A DNA stretch of 21,142 nucleotides from a virus. Under the pieces are notes generated by a model that was not told where the DNA came from, ran no database searches, and saw only the letters and a program-made list of their open reading frames with translations. Shown piece by piece: positions 12,843 to 19,771 of this stretch (within the stretch, counting starts at the first letter, position 1; each line of letters starts with the position of its first letter). Position numbers and translations under genes: made by a program. The DNA lies in IMG/VR virus record IMGVR_UViG_3300042541_000664, positions 1 to 21,142 of that record; one strand, given 5' to 3'.

Positions 12843-12853
12843 ACTAGTCTCCT

Positions 12854-13111
12854 TTAGATTTTGTAAACACCAACCTCACCCGCATTGATCCACTCTGCAA
12901 GGAAGCCGTACTTTTTGAGGGTTGCGTCAAGCTTGGGGTGAACACCGAAAATCCAGTCTGAACGCTGATAGCCAGTGTGGTAGTCAACCCATTTGTAAGA
13001 CTCAGGCTCTTCTGCGCTGATTTGGAATCTGCCGTTCATGTCGTCCCGAACGTAGACAGGAACTCCCATTTTCTTGAGAGCGTTAAAGGCTTTGATGTAT
13101 TCACGTTTCAT
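12854..13111 (-). CDS. Hypothetical protein
   Basis: 85 residues beginning MKREYIKAFNALKKMGV at 13111, preceded by AGAGGACACAAC. A longer frame to 13246 would translate leader B and is rejected. The N terminus looks like a helix followed by a strand (PVYVRDD), then NGRFQISAEE and an aromatic-rich stretch (YKWVDYHTGYQRSDWIFG), with a C-terminal half ending VGVYKI. It shares its general helix-then-strand start with other small phage proteins that pair with the 13176 gene. Not recognised. Confidence 0.7.
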   Translation of the reverse strand: MKREYIKAFNALKKMGVPVYVRDDMNGRFQISAEEPESYKWVDYHTGYQRSDWIFGVHPKLDATLKKYGFLAEWINAGEVGVYKI

Positions 13112-13178
13112 GTTGTGTCCTCTGTAGCCGTGCAACATTGCACTGGTCAACCCCGTAGGGCTGACCGCTGAAATGTCA
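13112..13178 (-). ncRNA. Leader B: two-hairpin 5' leader of the 12854 gene
   Basis: A 22-nt hairpin at 13145-13166 (stem GGTCAGCCC/GGGTTGACC with a cUACGg tetraloop and one G-U) is followed by GTGCA/TGCAC (13130-13143, 4-nt loop), then 18 nt with AGAGGA and the ATG. Compared with leader A the fourth pair of the first hairpin is C-G instead of G-C and the loop-closing pair is C-G instead of U-G, a compensating change. It begins at the upstream stop as TGACATTTCAGCG. Confidence 0.72.
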
Positions 13179-13490
13179 GTCTGCTCTCGATCCCATGTAA
13201 GCAGGAATGCCGTTGCTTCTGAGTACTTGAGCAAACGCTCTAGCACCCGCTTCTTTCACGTCCATTGACTGAGTGAAGTTGGCACTGGGATTCCAAATCT
13301 GCCAACCTTTTTGCCAGTGCTTTTTGCCAACGTTGTTTTTTCTAGCCCAGTTAACGAAAGGGTCTCTGCCGTTGGAAATGTCAACCCAAGCAAAACCGCA
13401 ATACATCGGCTCGCCATACTGGGCAATGAAGTCTGCTTCTGCTTGCTGTCCCGCCTGTACAGCTTGCTCATAAATTGCTTTGTAGTCCAT
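13176..13490 (-). CDS. Hypothetical protein, first gene of the minus operon
   Basis: 104 residues, starting MDYKAIYEQAVQAG at 13490 with AGGA 7 nt before. The N-terminal helix is Ala/Gln/Glu-rich (QQAEADFIAQYG), followed by MYCGFAWVDISNGRDPFVNW and a basic section (ARKNNVGKKHWQKG) and NPSANFTQSMDVKEAG. Such proteins with CGFAWV near residue 30 occur as small conserved phage proteins of unknown role. It is promoter-proximal, with a structured leader of about 230 nt (13491-13723). Confidence 0.72.
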   Translation of the reverse strand: MDYKAIYEQAVQAGQQAEADFIAQYGEPMYCGFAWVDISNGRDPFVNWARKNNVGKKHWQKGWQIWNPSANFTQSMDVKEAGARAFAQVLRSNGIPAYMGSRAD

Positions 13491-13570
13491 GTTGTTGTCC
13501 TAGATAGCAGTGCGAAAATGCACCCCGTAGCCCTAGGGGCTACAGGCTGAACTCTAGCTAGAGGGGCAGG
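13491..13570 (-). ncRNA. Leader D: structured 5' leader of the minus operon
   Basis: GTAGCCC/GGGCTAC (13527-13533/13537-13543, 3-nt loop) followed by GTGC/GCAC (13510-13523), then 19 nt with AGGA and the ATG: the same two-hairpin order and spacing as leaders A-C. Upstream of it is a perfect 12-bp palindrome CTCTAGCTAGAG (13552-13563), and further up are GTTGG/CCAAC and CTAGG/CCTAG stems, so the whole leader is folded. Confidence 0.58.
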
Positions 13571-13680
13571 GGGATTTCAAACGTTTTACGTACCTGATTA
13601 GTCCCTGCCTCAAGACTCTTGTTGGTGTCCCCAACTCTGTCTCACTAGGACTTTGATCAGTAGCCTAGAACTTATCCCCT

Positions 13681-13725
13681 TTGTCGGTTGGCGGGGAAAA
13701 CATCTAAAGAACAATCAACCGACAA
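13681..13725. promoter_or_regulatory. Operator-like inverted repeat over the minus-operon start site
   Basis: Perfect 10-bp arms TTGTCGGTTG (13681-13690) and CAACCGACAA (13716-13725) with 25 bp between. The right arm overlaps the predicted +1 near 13723. It could bind a repressor or form a leader hairpin. No DNA-binding protein is assigned to it. Confidence 0.5.
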
Positions 13726-13729
13726 CTGA

Positions 13730-13757
13730 ACTTTAACAGAATGATAGTGCCTGTCAA
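13730..13757 (-). promoter_or_regulatory. Sigma70-like promoter of the minus operon
   Basis: A perfect -35 TTGACA (complement of 13752-13757) with TAAAGT as -10 (complement of 13730-13735) at 16 nt. The first minus gene starts at 13490, so the leader would be about 230 nt. Confidence 0.6.
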
Positions 13758-14063
13758 TACACCTAATATTTATCCGAGTAAACTGTAGGGTTATTAGATT
13801 GTGGGTTGGCGGTGGGTTTAGGACATTCTTTATTAGTAGGAACACGTTTTCAGTGTTGAACTACAAAGTATTCATTTCACTATAAAAGTAACACTCGGGT
13901 CAAAAGTATTAAAAAACGCTCAGAACGGCTCAGGATCGACGATCAGGGAGGAGGTAAGGGGGTAGGTGCTTGGAGGTCTAAAACGGCTCAAAATCGATTC
14001 TGATGCGTTCTAGAGCCATGTATCTTTATACAGTTCGCGCTTACATTTGAGTATTACGTTAGA

Positions 14064-14094
14064 ACCAAGGTACTCAGTTCTTGGTGTTGTTTTT
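14064..14094 (+). terminator. Possible intrinsic terminator upstream of the origin
   Basis: ACCAAG (14064-14069) and CTTGGT (14080-14085) form a 6-bp stem, followed by GTTGTTTTTA. If a plus-strand transcript starts near 13893, it would end here after about 200 nt, just before the DnaA boxes. Such a transcript could be a primer or regulatory RNA. Confidence 0.4.
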
Positions 14095-14100
14095 ATGCAC

Positions 14101-14223
14101 TGTATAAGAAATGTATAACATATGTATAAGCTGTGGATAACTCGGGTGGTGTGGATAAGCTGTGGATAACATCCTGTGGATAACCTTTGACTTACGCACA
14201 GGGTGTGGATAAACTGTGCATAA
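14101..14223. other. Putative replication origin: five perfect DnaA boxes
   Basis: TGTGGATAA, the complement of the consensus DnaA box TTATCCACA, occurs at 14132-14140, 14150-14158, 14161-14169, 14175-14183 and 14204-14212, all in one orientation. A one-mismatch copy TGTGCATAA is at 14215-14223, and three TGTATAA sequences lie at the left (14101-14130). The adjoining sequence is AT-rich (possible unwinding element). The cluster sits at the point where minus and plus operons diverge. I infer an origin that recruits host DnaA; no phage initiator is visible in the window. Confidence 0.75.
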
Positions 14224-14296
14224 TACGAACAGTGTGTTTCCCTGCGTTGGTGCGTGGGAAATGTGTGGTACTTATATATAGATGGAGCGTTTAAAC

Positions 14297-14965
14297 ATGA
14301 GCAAGACAAGTCAGGCTGAGTACAGGGCGGAGTTGGATCAGGCAATGGCGGAGGAGGAGAACTGGGGCGAGGATGTAGACCTAGAAGACCTTAGCGAAGC
14401 GGAACAGTTAGCCCATCTCGCAGAGAAACCTATAAGGAGAAAGGATGGTGAACATAGAGGGTCAGATATAAGAAGACCTAAGCCTCTAAGCCCACGGCAA
14501 GCATTGTTCTGTCAGAGGGTAATACTAGGAGATAGCCTTAGATCAGCATACCGATCAGCCTATGCTAACGATACAGGATCAGATGCAAGTATCAGCGCAT
14601 CAGCTAACAAGCTGATGAAAGATCCAAGGATCAAACACATACTAGAGGAAGCTTGGGAAGAGACAGCGGAACACCTGAGTGAGGATCTGTCAGCGTCTAA
14701 AAGATATGTGTTGAAGGGACTGCTTGCACTAAGCAAGAAAGCCAAGCAAGAGGGTACTAAACTAAAAGCACTGGAACTGATGGGCAAAGCTTGTGGGCTG
14801 TTCACCCCGACAGACGTACAAGACAAGGCAGTGATCACCGCAGATCAATTGAAGCGGGAACTGTCAGGGCACATGAAGTTACTAGAGCAAGCCAAGGCAT
14901 CAGTCCTAGACGTAGACGCAAAGCGTTTAAACGAGAGGATACCAGTAGCGCAGGAGGGCGTGTAA
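14297..14965 (+). CDS. terS: Terminase small subunit
   Basis: 222 residues from MSKTSQAEY at 14297. GGAG at 14284-14287 is 9 nt upstream, and a GTTTAAAC fills the space between SD and ATG; a start at 14282 has no SD. Residues about 65-120 (PLSPRQALFCQRVILG, SLRSAYRSAYAN, ASISASANKLMKDPRIKHI) are the DNA-binding helix-turn-helix domain of Terminase_2-type small subunits, with the usual P-R-Q-x-x-F start. The C-terminal half is helical and mediates oligomer formation. It recognises phage DNA (pac/cos) and hands it to the large subunit. Another GTTTAAAC (14925) lies near the end. The gap before the large subunit is unusually long (about 390 nt before the LexA-like gene). Confidence 0.88.
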   Translation: MSKTSQAEYRAELDQAMAEEENWGEDVDLEDLSEAEQLAHLAEKPIRRKDGEHRGSDIRRPKPLSPRQALFCQRVILGDSLRSAYRSAYANDTGSDASISASANKLMKDPRIKHILEEAWEETAEHLSEDLSASKRYVLKGLLALSKKAKQEGTKLKALELMGKACGLFTPTDVQDKAVITADQLKRELSGHMKLLEQAKASVLDVDAKRLNERIPVAQEGV

Positions 14966-15184
14966 ACGTGGGCGTGGGCGTGACCCACCCGCCCCCGACC
15001 CCCACTTGTGGCGAGCCGACACCCCTCCCGCGTATACGCTCTATTCCACTCCCCCAAATACATTCCACAGGAAAGCCCCCCCCTTGTCTTTCCAATCGTC
15101 CACCCCCGGGGGTATATATATTTTCAGAAAAGGTATTGCGAACGTTCGTGTTTGCGTTTAAACTGTGTGTAAGTGCTAACACGC
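14966..15184. other. Gap with quadruplex-forming C-tracts, palindrome and TATATATA
   Basis: No gene is supported. Right after the terS stop, GTGGG/CCCAC arms give a GC-rich hairpin. CCC-A-CCC-G-CCCCC-GA-CCCCC (14984-15003) gives a canonical G-quadruplex pattern on the minus strand. A run of eight C (15074-15081) and a perfect palindrome ACCCCCGGGGGT (15102-15113) follow, abutting TATATATA (15113-15120), then GTTTAAAC (15156-15163). It could hold a packaging site or late promoter; neither is shown. Confidence 0.5.
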
Positions 15185-15310
15185 ATGGAGATTGAGGCAA
15201 AGGCCCGTAAATTATATTTTGCGAATGCTGGTCAAATAAAGAGTGTGAATGCCTGTTCTCTGACTACAGTCTCCAGCCGTGTTGGTTATATGAAGGCACA
15301 TTGTGGTTGA
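15185..15310 (+). CDS. Possible small protein (41 aa)
   Basis: ATG at 15185, TGA at 15308-15310. The opening MEIEAKARKLYFANAGQIK followed by SVNACSLTTVSSRVGYMKA has a helix-turn-helix look. No SD is seen before the ATG, and no neighbour couples to it, so this is tentative. Its stop lies in an inverted repeat (TGGTTG-A-CAACCA, 15304-15316), which could be an operator for the LexA-type gene downstream. Confidence 0.3.
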   Translation: MEIEAKARKLYFANAGQIKSVNACSLTTVSSRVGYMKAHCG

Positions 15311-15316
15311 CAACCA
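15304..15316. promoter_or_regulatory. Operator-like inverted repeat upstream of the LexA-type gene
   Basis: TGGTTG-A-CAACCA, perfect 6-bp arms with a one-base centre, 43 bp before the ATG at 15359. It is followed by CACTG/CAGTG (about 15338-15349). Size and placement suit autoregulation by the LexA-type HTH protein. It is not an E. coli-type SOS box (CTGT-N8-ACAG). Confidence 0.4.
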
Positions 15317-15358
15317 AACCGGAGCAGTTAGTCGCCGCACTGGGCAGTGTGCCCTCAT

Positions 15359-15589
15359 ATGAGCAAACGCAGACAGTTAGTTCTAGACTTCATCCGTGCA
15401 TACATTCGGTTGCATGGTGTGTCTCCGTCTTATGAAGTTATAGCTCGGGGTATTGGATTGAAATCTAAGTCAAACATCCACAGGATCGTCCATCGCTTAA
15501 GAGCGGATGGACACATTGTGACCAAGCCTTATAAGTTCCATGCTATTAAGCTTGTAGATGCAAGCGTACGTGATGTGGTACGTCTATGA
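15359..15589 (+). CDS. LexA-type winged-helix DNA-binding protein, no protease domain
   Basis: 76 residues from the ATG at 15359 (a GTG at 15347 is the alternative). SKRRQLVLDFIRAYIRLHG, then VSPSYEVIARGIGLKSKSNIH and RIVHRLRADGHI, fit the N-terminal DNA-binding domain of LexA step by step (R-Q-x-x-L-D-F-I, G-x-S-P-S, G-L-K-S-x-S, L-x-x-x-G-H-I). The S24 autoprotease half is missing, so it cannot be cleaved by RecA stimulation. It may regulate late genes or bind host LexA sites. It lies between the terminase genes and overlaps terL by ATGA, an unusual place for a regulator. No SD is evident. Confidence 0.82.
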   Translation: MSKRRQLVLDFIRAYIRLHGVSPSYEVIARGIGLKSKSNIHRIVHRLRADGHIVTKPYKFHAIKLVDASVRDVVRL

Positions 15590-17085
15590 GTCTACTGACC
15601 CACGCAGAGATTAAGAATTATCTGGAGATGGCTCCCAAGGCTTCTCCAGAGAACCGTGCAAAGATTCAGGCTTTGCTGGAGATGGATAAGATAGAACGCA
15701 GCAAGGAGTCCTTTCTGTACTTCGTGACGCAGATGTGGCCTATCTTCATTTCGGGTTCCCATCACAAGATCATGTCTGATGCTTTTGAGCGGGTAGCTAA
15801 CGGGGAGCTTAAGAGATTGATCATCAACATGCCTCCCCGGCATACCAAGTCTGAGTTTGCTTCCTTCCTGTTGCCTGCGTGGTTTCTGGGGAAGTTTCCT
15901 CAGAAGAAGATTATCCAGACTGCCCATACAGCAGAGCTTGCCACAGGATTTGGAAGGAAGGTTAGGAACCTTGTCTCATCAGAACATTATCAGAAGGTGT
16001 TTTCTACAAAGCTATCGAGCGATTCAAAGGCCGCAGGTCGCTGGAATACTAATGTGGGTGGCGATTACTTTGCTATCGGTGTTGGCGGCGCTGTTACAGG
16101 TAAGGGCGCAGATCTCTTAATCATTGATGACCCCCATTCTGAGCAGGAAGCTAAACAAGCTAACCCTGCCGTGTTTGATGGGGTCTATGAATGGTTCACT
16201 TCCGGCCCTCGTCAGCGTTTACAGCCCGGCGGAGCCATCATTATTGTGATGACTCGGTGGTCTAAGCGAGATTTAACCGGTCAGATCCTTAAAAACTCCG
16301 ACAAAGATGGCGTAGATCAGTGGGAAGTCATCGATTTCCCGGCGATTATGCCCAACGGGAACCCTTTGTGGCCCGGATTCTGGTCTAAAACCGCTTTAGA
16401 AGCCCTAAAAGCCGAGCTTCCAGTCTCTAAATGGGAGGCTCAATACCAACAGAATCCCACATCCGAGGAAGGCGCAATCATTAAGCGTGAACATTGGATG
16501 ATTTGGGAAGAAAAACGACCCCCAGAATGCGAATACATCATCCAATCTTGGGATACTGCGTTTGAAAAGAATAACCGCGCAGATTATTCTGCGTGTACGA
16601 CGTGGGGTGTCTTCCAGCATCCCAACAAGAATGGTGATTTGAAGGCAAACATCATCCTCTTGGACGCATTCAAGGAACGCATGGAGTTCCCTGATCTAAA
16701 ACGCAAGGCTTTAGAGATTTACAGGGAATATGAACCCGACACTTTAATCGTTGAGAAGCGGGCAGCAGGCGCTCCGTTAATCTACGAGATGAGAAAGATG
16801 GGAATTCCGGTCGCGGAGTATACGCCGGGCAAAGGAAACGATAAGATATCGCGTGTAAACGCTATCTCTGCTTTGTTTGAATCTGGCATGGTGTGGTGTC
16901 CTGATACCCGATGGGCTGAAGAAGTGATGGATGAGTTAGCTTCTTTCCCTAATGGAGACCACGACGACCTTGTTGACTCAAGCAGTCAGGCTCTGATGCG
17001 GTTTCGCTTGGGAGGCTTTATCACCATCGATTCTGATGAAGAAGATGAGCCTTTTTACACCCGTAGAAAAGTAGAGTACTACTAA
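15586..17085 (+). CDS. terL: Terminase large subunit
   Basis: 499 residues, the normal size for a phage packaging motor. The N-terminal ATPase has a Walker-A-like NMPPRHTKSE (81-90, K88) and Walker B DLLIIDDP (D181, D182), with a coupling segment MTRWSKRDL (222-230). The C-terminal RNase H-like nuclease has D323 in QSWDTA, E390 in VEKRAAG and D460/D461/D464 in HDDLVDS, the three acidic metal-binding positions. It pumps DNA into the prohead and cuts the concatemer. It starts in an ATGA overlap with the LexA-type gene and is followed 8 nt later by the portal. Confidence 0.95.
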   Translation: MSLLTHAEIKNYLEMAPKASPENRAKIQALLEMDKIERSKESFLYFVTQMWPIFISGSHHKIMSDAFERVANGELKRLIINMPPRHTKSEFASFLLPAWFLGKFPQKKIIQTAHTAELATGFGRKVRNLVSSEHYQKVFSTKLSSDSKAAGRWNTNVGGDYFAIGVGGAVTGKGADLLIIDDPHSEQEAKQANPAVFDGVYEWFTSGPRQRLQPGGAIIIVMTRWSKRDLTGQILKNSDKDGVDQWEVIDFPAIMPNGNPLWPGFWSKTALEALKAELPVSKWEAQYQQNPTSEEGAIIKREHWMIWEEKRPPECEYIIQSWDTAFEKNNRADYSACTTWGVFQHPNKNGDLKANIILLDAFKERMEFPDLKRKALEIYREYEPDTLIVEKRAAGAPLIYEMRKMGIPVAEYTPGKGNDKISRVNAISALFESGMVWCPDTRWAEEVMDELASFPNGDHDDLVDSSSQALMRFRLGGFITIDSDEEDEPFYTRRKVEYY

Positions 17086-17093
17086 GGAACAAT

Positions 17094-19577
17094 ATGAGTA
17101 TTGAACAATCACTGAGCCAAGCTCCATTAGGTTTAAACGCTTTGGAGATGGACGATACCCCTGTCATGGAGATTGAGATTGTCAACCCTGAAGGTGTCAA
17201 GATTGGCATTGACGGCATGGAGGTTGACCTCATGCCAGAGAATGAAGAAGAAAACTTCTCAGACAATCTTGCAGAGTACATGGATGACAGTGAACTCCAG
17301 AAGATTGCCAGCGATTTGATTGAAATGGTAGACACAGACGTTAACTCCCGAAAAGACTGGGTAGAGATGTATGTCAAAGGTCTTGATGTATTGGGGATGA
17401 AATATGAAGAAAGAACGGAACCTTGGCTTGGGGCTTGTGGAGTCTTTTCTACGGTGCTCACCGAGGCCGCTGTTCGGTTCCAGAGTGAGACTATCATTGA
17501 AACGTTTCCTGCTCAAGGCCCGGTTAAGACGGAAATCATTGGTGCTATCGACAAGCTTAAGGAAGAAGCTGCGGAGCGTGTCAAAGATGACATGAACTAC
17601 AGACTGACAGAAGGTATGCCTGAGTATCGACCAGAGCATGAACGCCTTCTGTATTCTCTAGGTCTGGCTGGCGCAGCATTTAAAAAGGTTTATTACGATC
17701 CTTCTTTGGGACGGCAAGCTTCCATCTTCATCCCCGCAGAAGATGTAATCATCCCTTATGGTGCTTCTAGTGCCATGACATCTGAGCGTGTGACTCACAT
17801 CATGCGCAAGACAAAAAATGACATCCGCAAGCTTCAAGTCTCAGGTTTTTACTTAGACAAAGAACTTGGAGAACCTCTTCAGTTCTACACCGACGTAGAG
17901 AAAAAGAAAGCCGAAGACCAAGGCTACAACCTCAATGATGATGACCGCTACCAGATCTATGAGATCCACGTAGACTACGACCTGCCCGGTTACGAAGATG
18001 AAGACGGGATTGCTCTTCCTTACGTCATTACCTTAGAGCGCGGTACAACTGAGATTCTCTCCATCCGCAGAAACTGGGGTGAAGACGACAAACATAAACT
18101 CAAACGTCAGCACTTTGTGCAATACACCTACGTGCCCGGCTTTGGAGCTTATGGTTTAGGTTTGATCCACCTGATCGGTGGTTATGCCCGTGCAGGTACA
18201 TCTATTATTCGTCAATTGGTGGACGCAGGTACGCTGTCTAACCTACCCGGCGGTTTAAAGACCCGAGGACTGCGAATCAAGGGAGATGACACCCCTATCC
18301 AACCGGGTGAGTTCCGTGATGTGGATGTTCCTAGTGGTTCCGTCAGGGACAACATCATGTCTCTGCCATACAAAGAACCATCACAGGTTCTCTTGGCTCT
18401 GCTCAATCAAATCACAGACGAAGGCAGAAGACTTGGCTCCATCGCAGATATGAACATCAGCGATATGTCTGCCAACGCTCCCGTCGGTACAACCTTGGCG
18501 TTGCTTGAGAGACAACTCAAGACAATGAGCGCAGTGCAGGCTCGTGTTCATTACTCAATGAAACAAGAGTTTAAACTGCTCAAAGAAATCATCCGCGACT
18601 ACATGCCGGAAGATTATGACTACATGCCTGTGTTTGGTACACCCCAAGCCAAGCGTGCAGACTATGACATGGTGGATGTTATTCCCGTGTCTGATCCCAA
18701 CTCGGCGACGATGGCTCAACGGATCATGCAGTATCAAGCTGTCATCCAATTAGCTCAGGGCGCTCCGCAGATCTACAACCTTCCTTTGCTGCACCGCCAG
18801 ATGATTGAGGTTCTTGGAGTGAAGAACGCAGACAAGCTTGTACCTATTGACGATGACATGACACCACGGGATCCAATCTCAGAGAATATGTCGTTCTTGA
18901 CAGGTAAACCTACCAAAGCATTCATTTACCAAGATCACGACGCACACATTGCTGTACATACATCAATGATGCAGGATCCTATGGTCATGGGTCAGATGGG
19001 ACAAAACCCAATGGCTCAACAGATGCAGGCTGCAATCATGGCTCACGTAGCTGAACACATTGCGTTCCAGTACAGAACCAAGATTGAGCAACGCCTTGGC
19101 GCTACTCTTCCCCAGCCAAATACTGAGATGCCCGAGGACGTAGAAGTTCAGTTGTCTAAGCTCGTTGCGCAGGCTGCAAAACAATTGCTGGATATCAACA
19201 AGAACCAAGTAGCACAACAACAAGCCCAGCAGCAAATGCAGGATCCTGTTGTACAAATGCAACAAGCAGAACTGCAGATCAAGCAACAAGAAGCACAAAC
19301 CAAAGCACAGAAAGTTCAAGGCGACTTGGCTATCAAGCAGGCAGAGCTTCAACTCAAAGCGCAGCAAATGCAAAGCTCACAAGGAGAAGATCCTTCTATT
19401 GCAGCACAACGCCAGCAACAAGAAATTGCTATGGAAGCCATGAAGAAGCAAGCAGAGATGCGCATGGCAGAGCAACAACATCAGCAGCAGTTGGAACATA
19501 GCCAACAAACGCAGGATATGCAATCTAAACAACAACTTCTTCAAATGCTTTTAAACGCGAAGAACAAAGGTGAATGA
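17094..19577 (+). CDS. Portal protein
   Basis: 827 residues; by position after terL and by sequence this is a portal. The N-terminal 50 residues are acidic. The central body includes LGMKYEERTEPWLGACGVFST, AAFKKVYYDP and VIIPYGASS, which resemble the large portals of SU10-type podoviruses. The last 140 residues are Gln/Met/Ala-rich (for example QQQAQQQMQDPVVQMQQAEL), suggesting a long helical barrel or coiled coil, as in P22-like portals. It forms the dodecameric ring through which DNA enters. SD TAAGGAAC precedes ATG 17094. GTTTAAAC copies are at 17131 and 18569. Confidence 0.85.
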   Translation: MSIEQSLSQAPLGLNALEMDDTPVMEIEIVNPEGVKIGIDGMEVDLMPENEEENFSDNLAEYMDDSELQKIASDLIEMVDTDVNSRKDWVEMYVKGLDVLGMKYEERTEPWLGACGVFSTVLTEAAVRFQSETIIETFPAQGPVKTEIIGAIDKLKEEAAERVKDDMNYRLTEGMPEYRPEHERLLYSLGLAGAAFKKVYYDPSLGRQASIFIPAEDVIIPYGASSAMTSERVTHIMRKTKNDIRKLQVSGFYLDKELGEPLQFYTDVEKKKAEDQGYNLNDDDRYQIYEIHVDYDLPGYEDEDGIALPYVITLERGTTEILSIRRNWGEDDKHKLKRQHFVQYTYVPGFGAYGLGLIHLIGGYARAGTSIIRQLVDAGTLSNLPGGLKTRGLRIKGDDTPIQPGEFRDVDVPSGSVRDNIMSLPYKEPSQVLLALLNQITDEGRRLGSIADMNISDMSANAPVGTTLALLERQLKTMSAVQARVHYSMKQEFKLLKEIIRDYMPEDYDYMPVFGTPQAKRADYDMVDVIPVSDPNSATMAQRIMQYQAVIQLAQGAPQIYNLPLLHRQMIEVLGVKNADKLVPIDDDMTPRDPISENMSFLTGKPTKAFIYQDHDAHIAVHTSMMQDPMVMGQMGQNPMAQQMQAAIMAHVAEHIAFQYRTKIEQRLGATLPQPNTEMPEDVEVQLSKLVAQAAKQLLDINKNQVAQQQAQQQMQDPVVQMQQAELQIKQQEAQTKAQKVQGDLAIKQAELQLKAQQMQSSQGEDPSIAAQRQQQEIAMEAMKKQAEMRMAEQQHQQQLEHSQQTQDMQSKQQLLQMLLNAKNKGE

Positions 19578-19771
19578 TGACTCAACTTCTTGATGCTTTA
19601 AACAAAAGACTTGATGAACACATCAAGGAGTTGGTCACTGTTGTCAGTGAAGGTGGTGCTAAATCCCACGATCACTACAAAGAACTGTGCGGGACGATCC
19701 GAGGTCTGCAAACCGCTCAGTATGAACTTGCCGATCTCGTGCGAAAAACCAAGGACTATGAAGATGACTGA
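19574..19771 (+). CDS. Small coiled-coil protein after the portal gene
   Basis: 65 residues; the ATG at 19574 overlaps the portal stop (ATGA), and a second ATG follows at 19577. The sequence is a charged helix (LLDALNKRLDEHIKELVTVV, then HYKELCGTIRGLQTAQYELADLV), likely a coiled coil. Small genes of this kind sit between portal and co-chaperonin in related phages; I do not know their role. Overlap with the next gene is 8 bp. Confidence 0.72.
   Translation: MMTQLLDALNKRLDEHIKELVTVVSEGGAKSHDHYKELCGTIRGLQTAQYELADLVRKTKDYEDD

Larger units (their letters stand above)
13571..14100. other. Gene-free divergent control region
   Basis: No convincing gene. The stretch holds the minus-operon promoter and operator (13681-13757), direct repeats ACGGCTCA-NN-ATCGA at 13925-13939 and 13983-13997 (13 of 15 identical), a possible plus-strand promoter (TTGAAC 13856-13861, 19 nt, TATAAA 13881-13886), and a terminator-like hairpin at 14064-14094. 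It leads directly into the DnaA-box cluster. Confidence 0.6.

Noticed and set aside
13112-13246. Longer frame for the 12854 gene
   Set aside because: It would run through leader B and the end of the preceding gene; AGAGGA before 13111 marks the start.
14273-14280. TATATATA as a -10 or T4-type late promoter for terS
   Set aside because: It is only 16 bp before the chosen ATG, so transcription would begin within or after the SD; kept only as part of a comparison with the copy at 15113.
14010-14345. Minus-strand open frame of 111 codons
   Set aside because: It covers the DnaA boxes and the start of terS, is rich in His, Cys, Thr and Tyr and has no SD.
14835-15200. Minus- and plus-strand frames of 121 and 134 codons over the terS end and the C-rich gap
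   Set aside because: Gly/Pro-rich translations of C-tracts; no SD and no neighbours in the same direction.
17021-17497. Minus-strand frame of 158 codons in the portal gene, and a similar one at 18963-19373
   Set aside because: Opposite the portal; Ser/Leu-rich composition comes from complementing acidic and Gln-rich codons.
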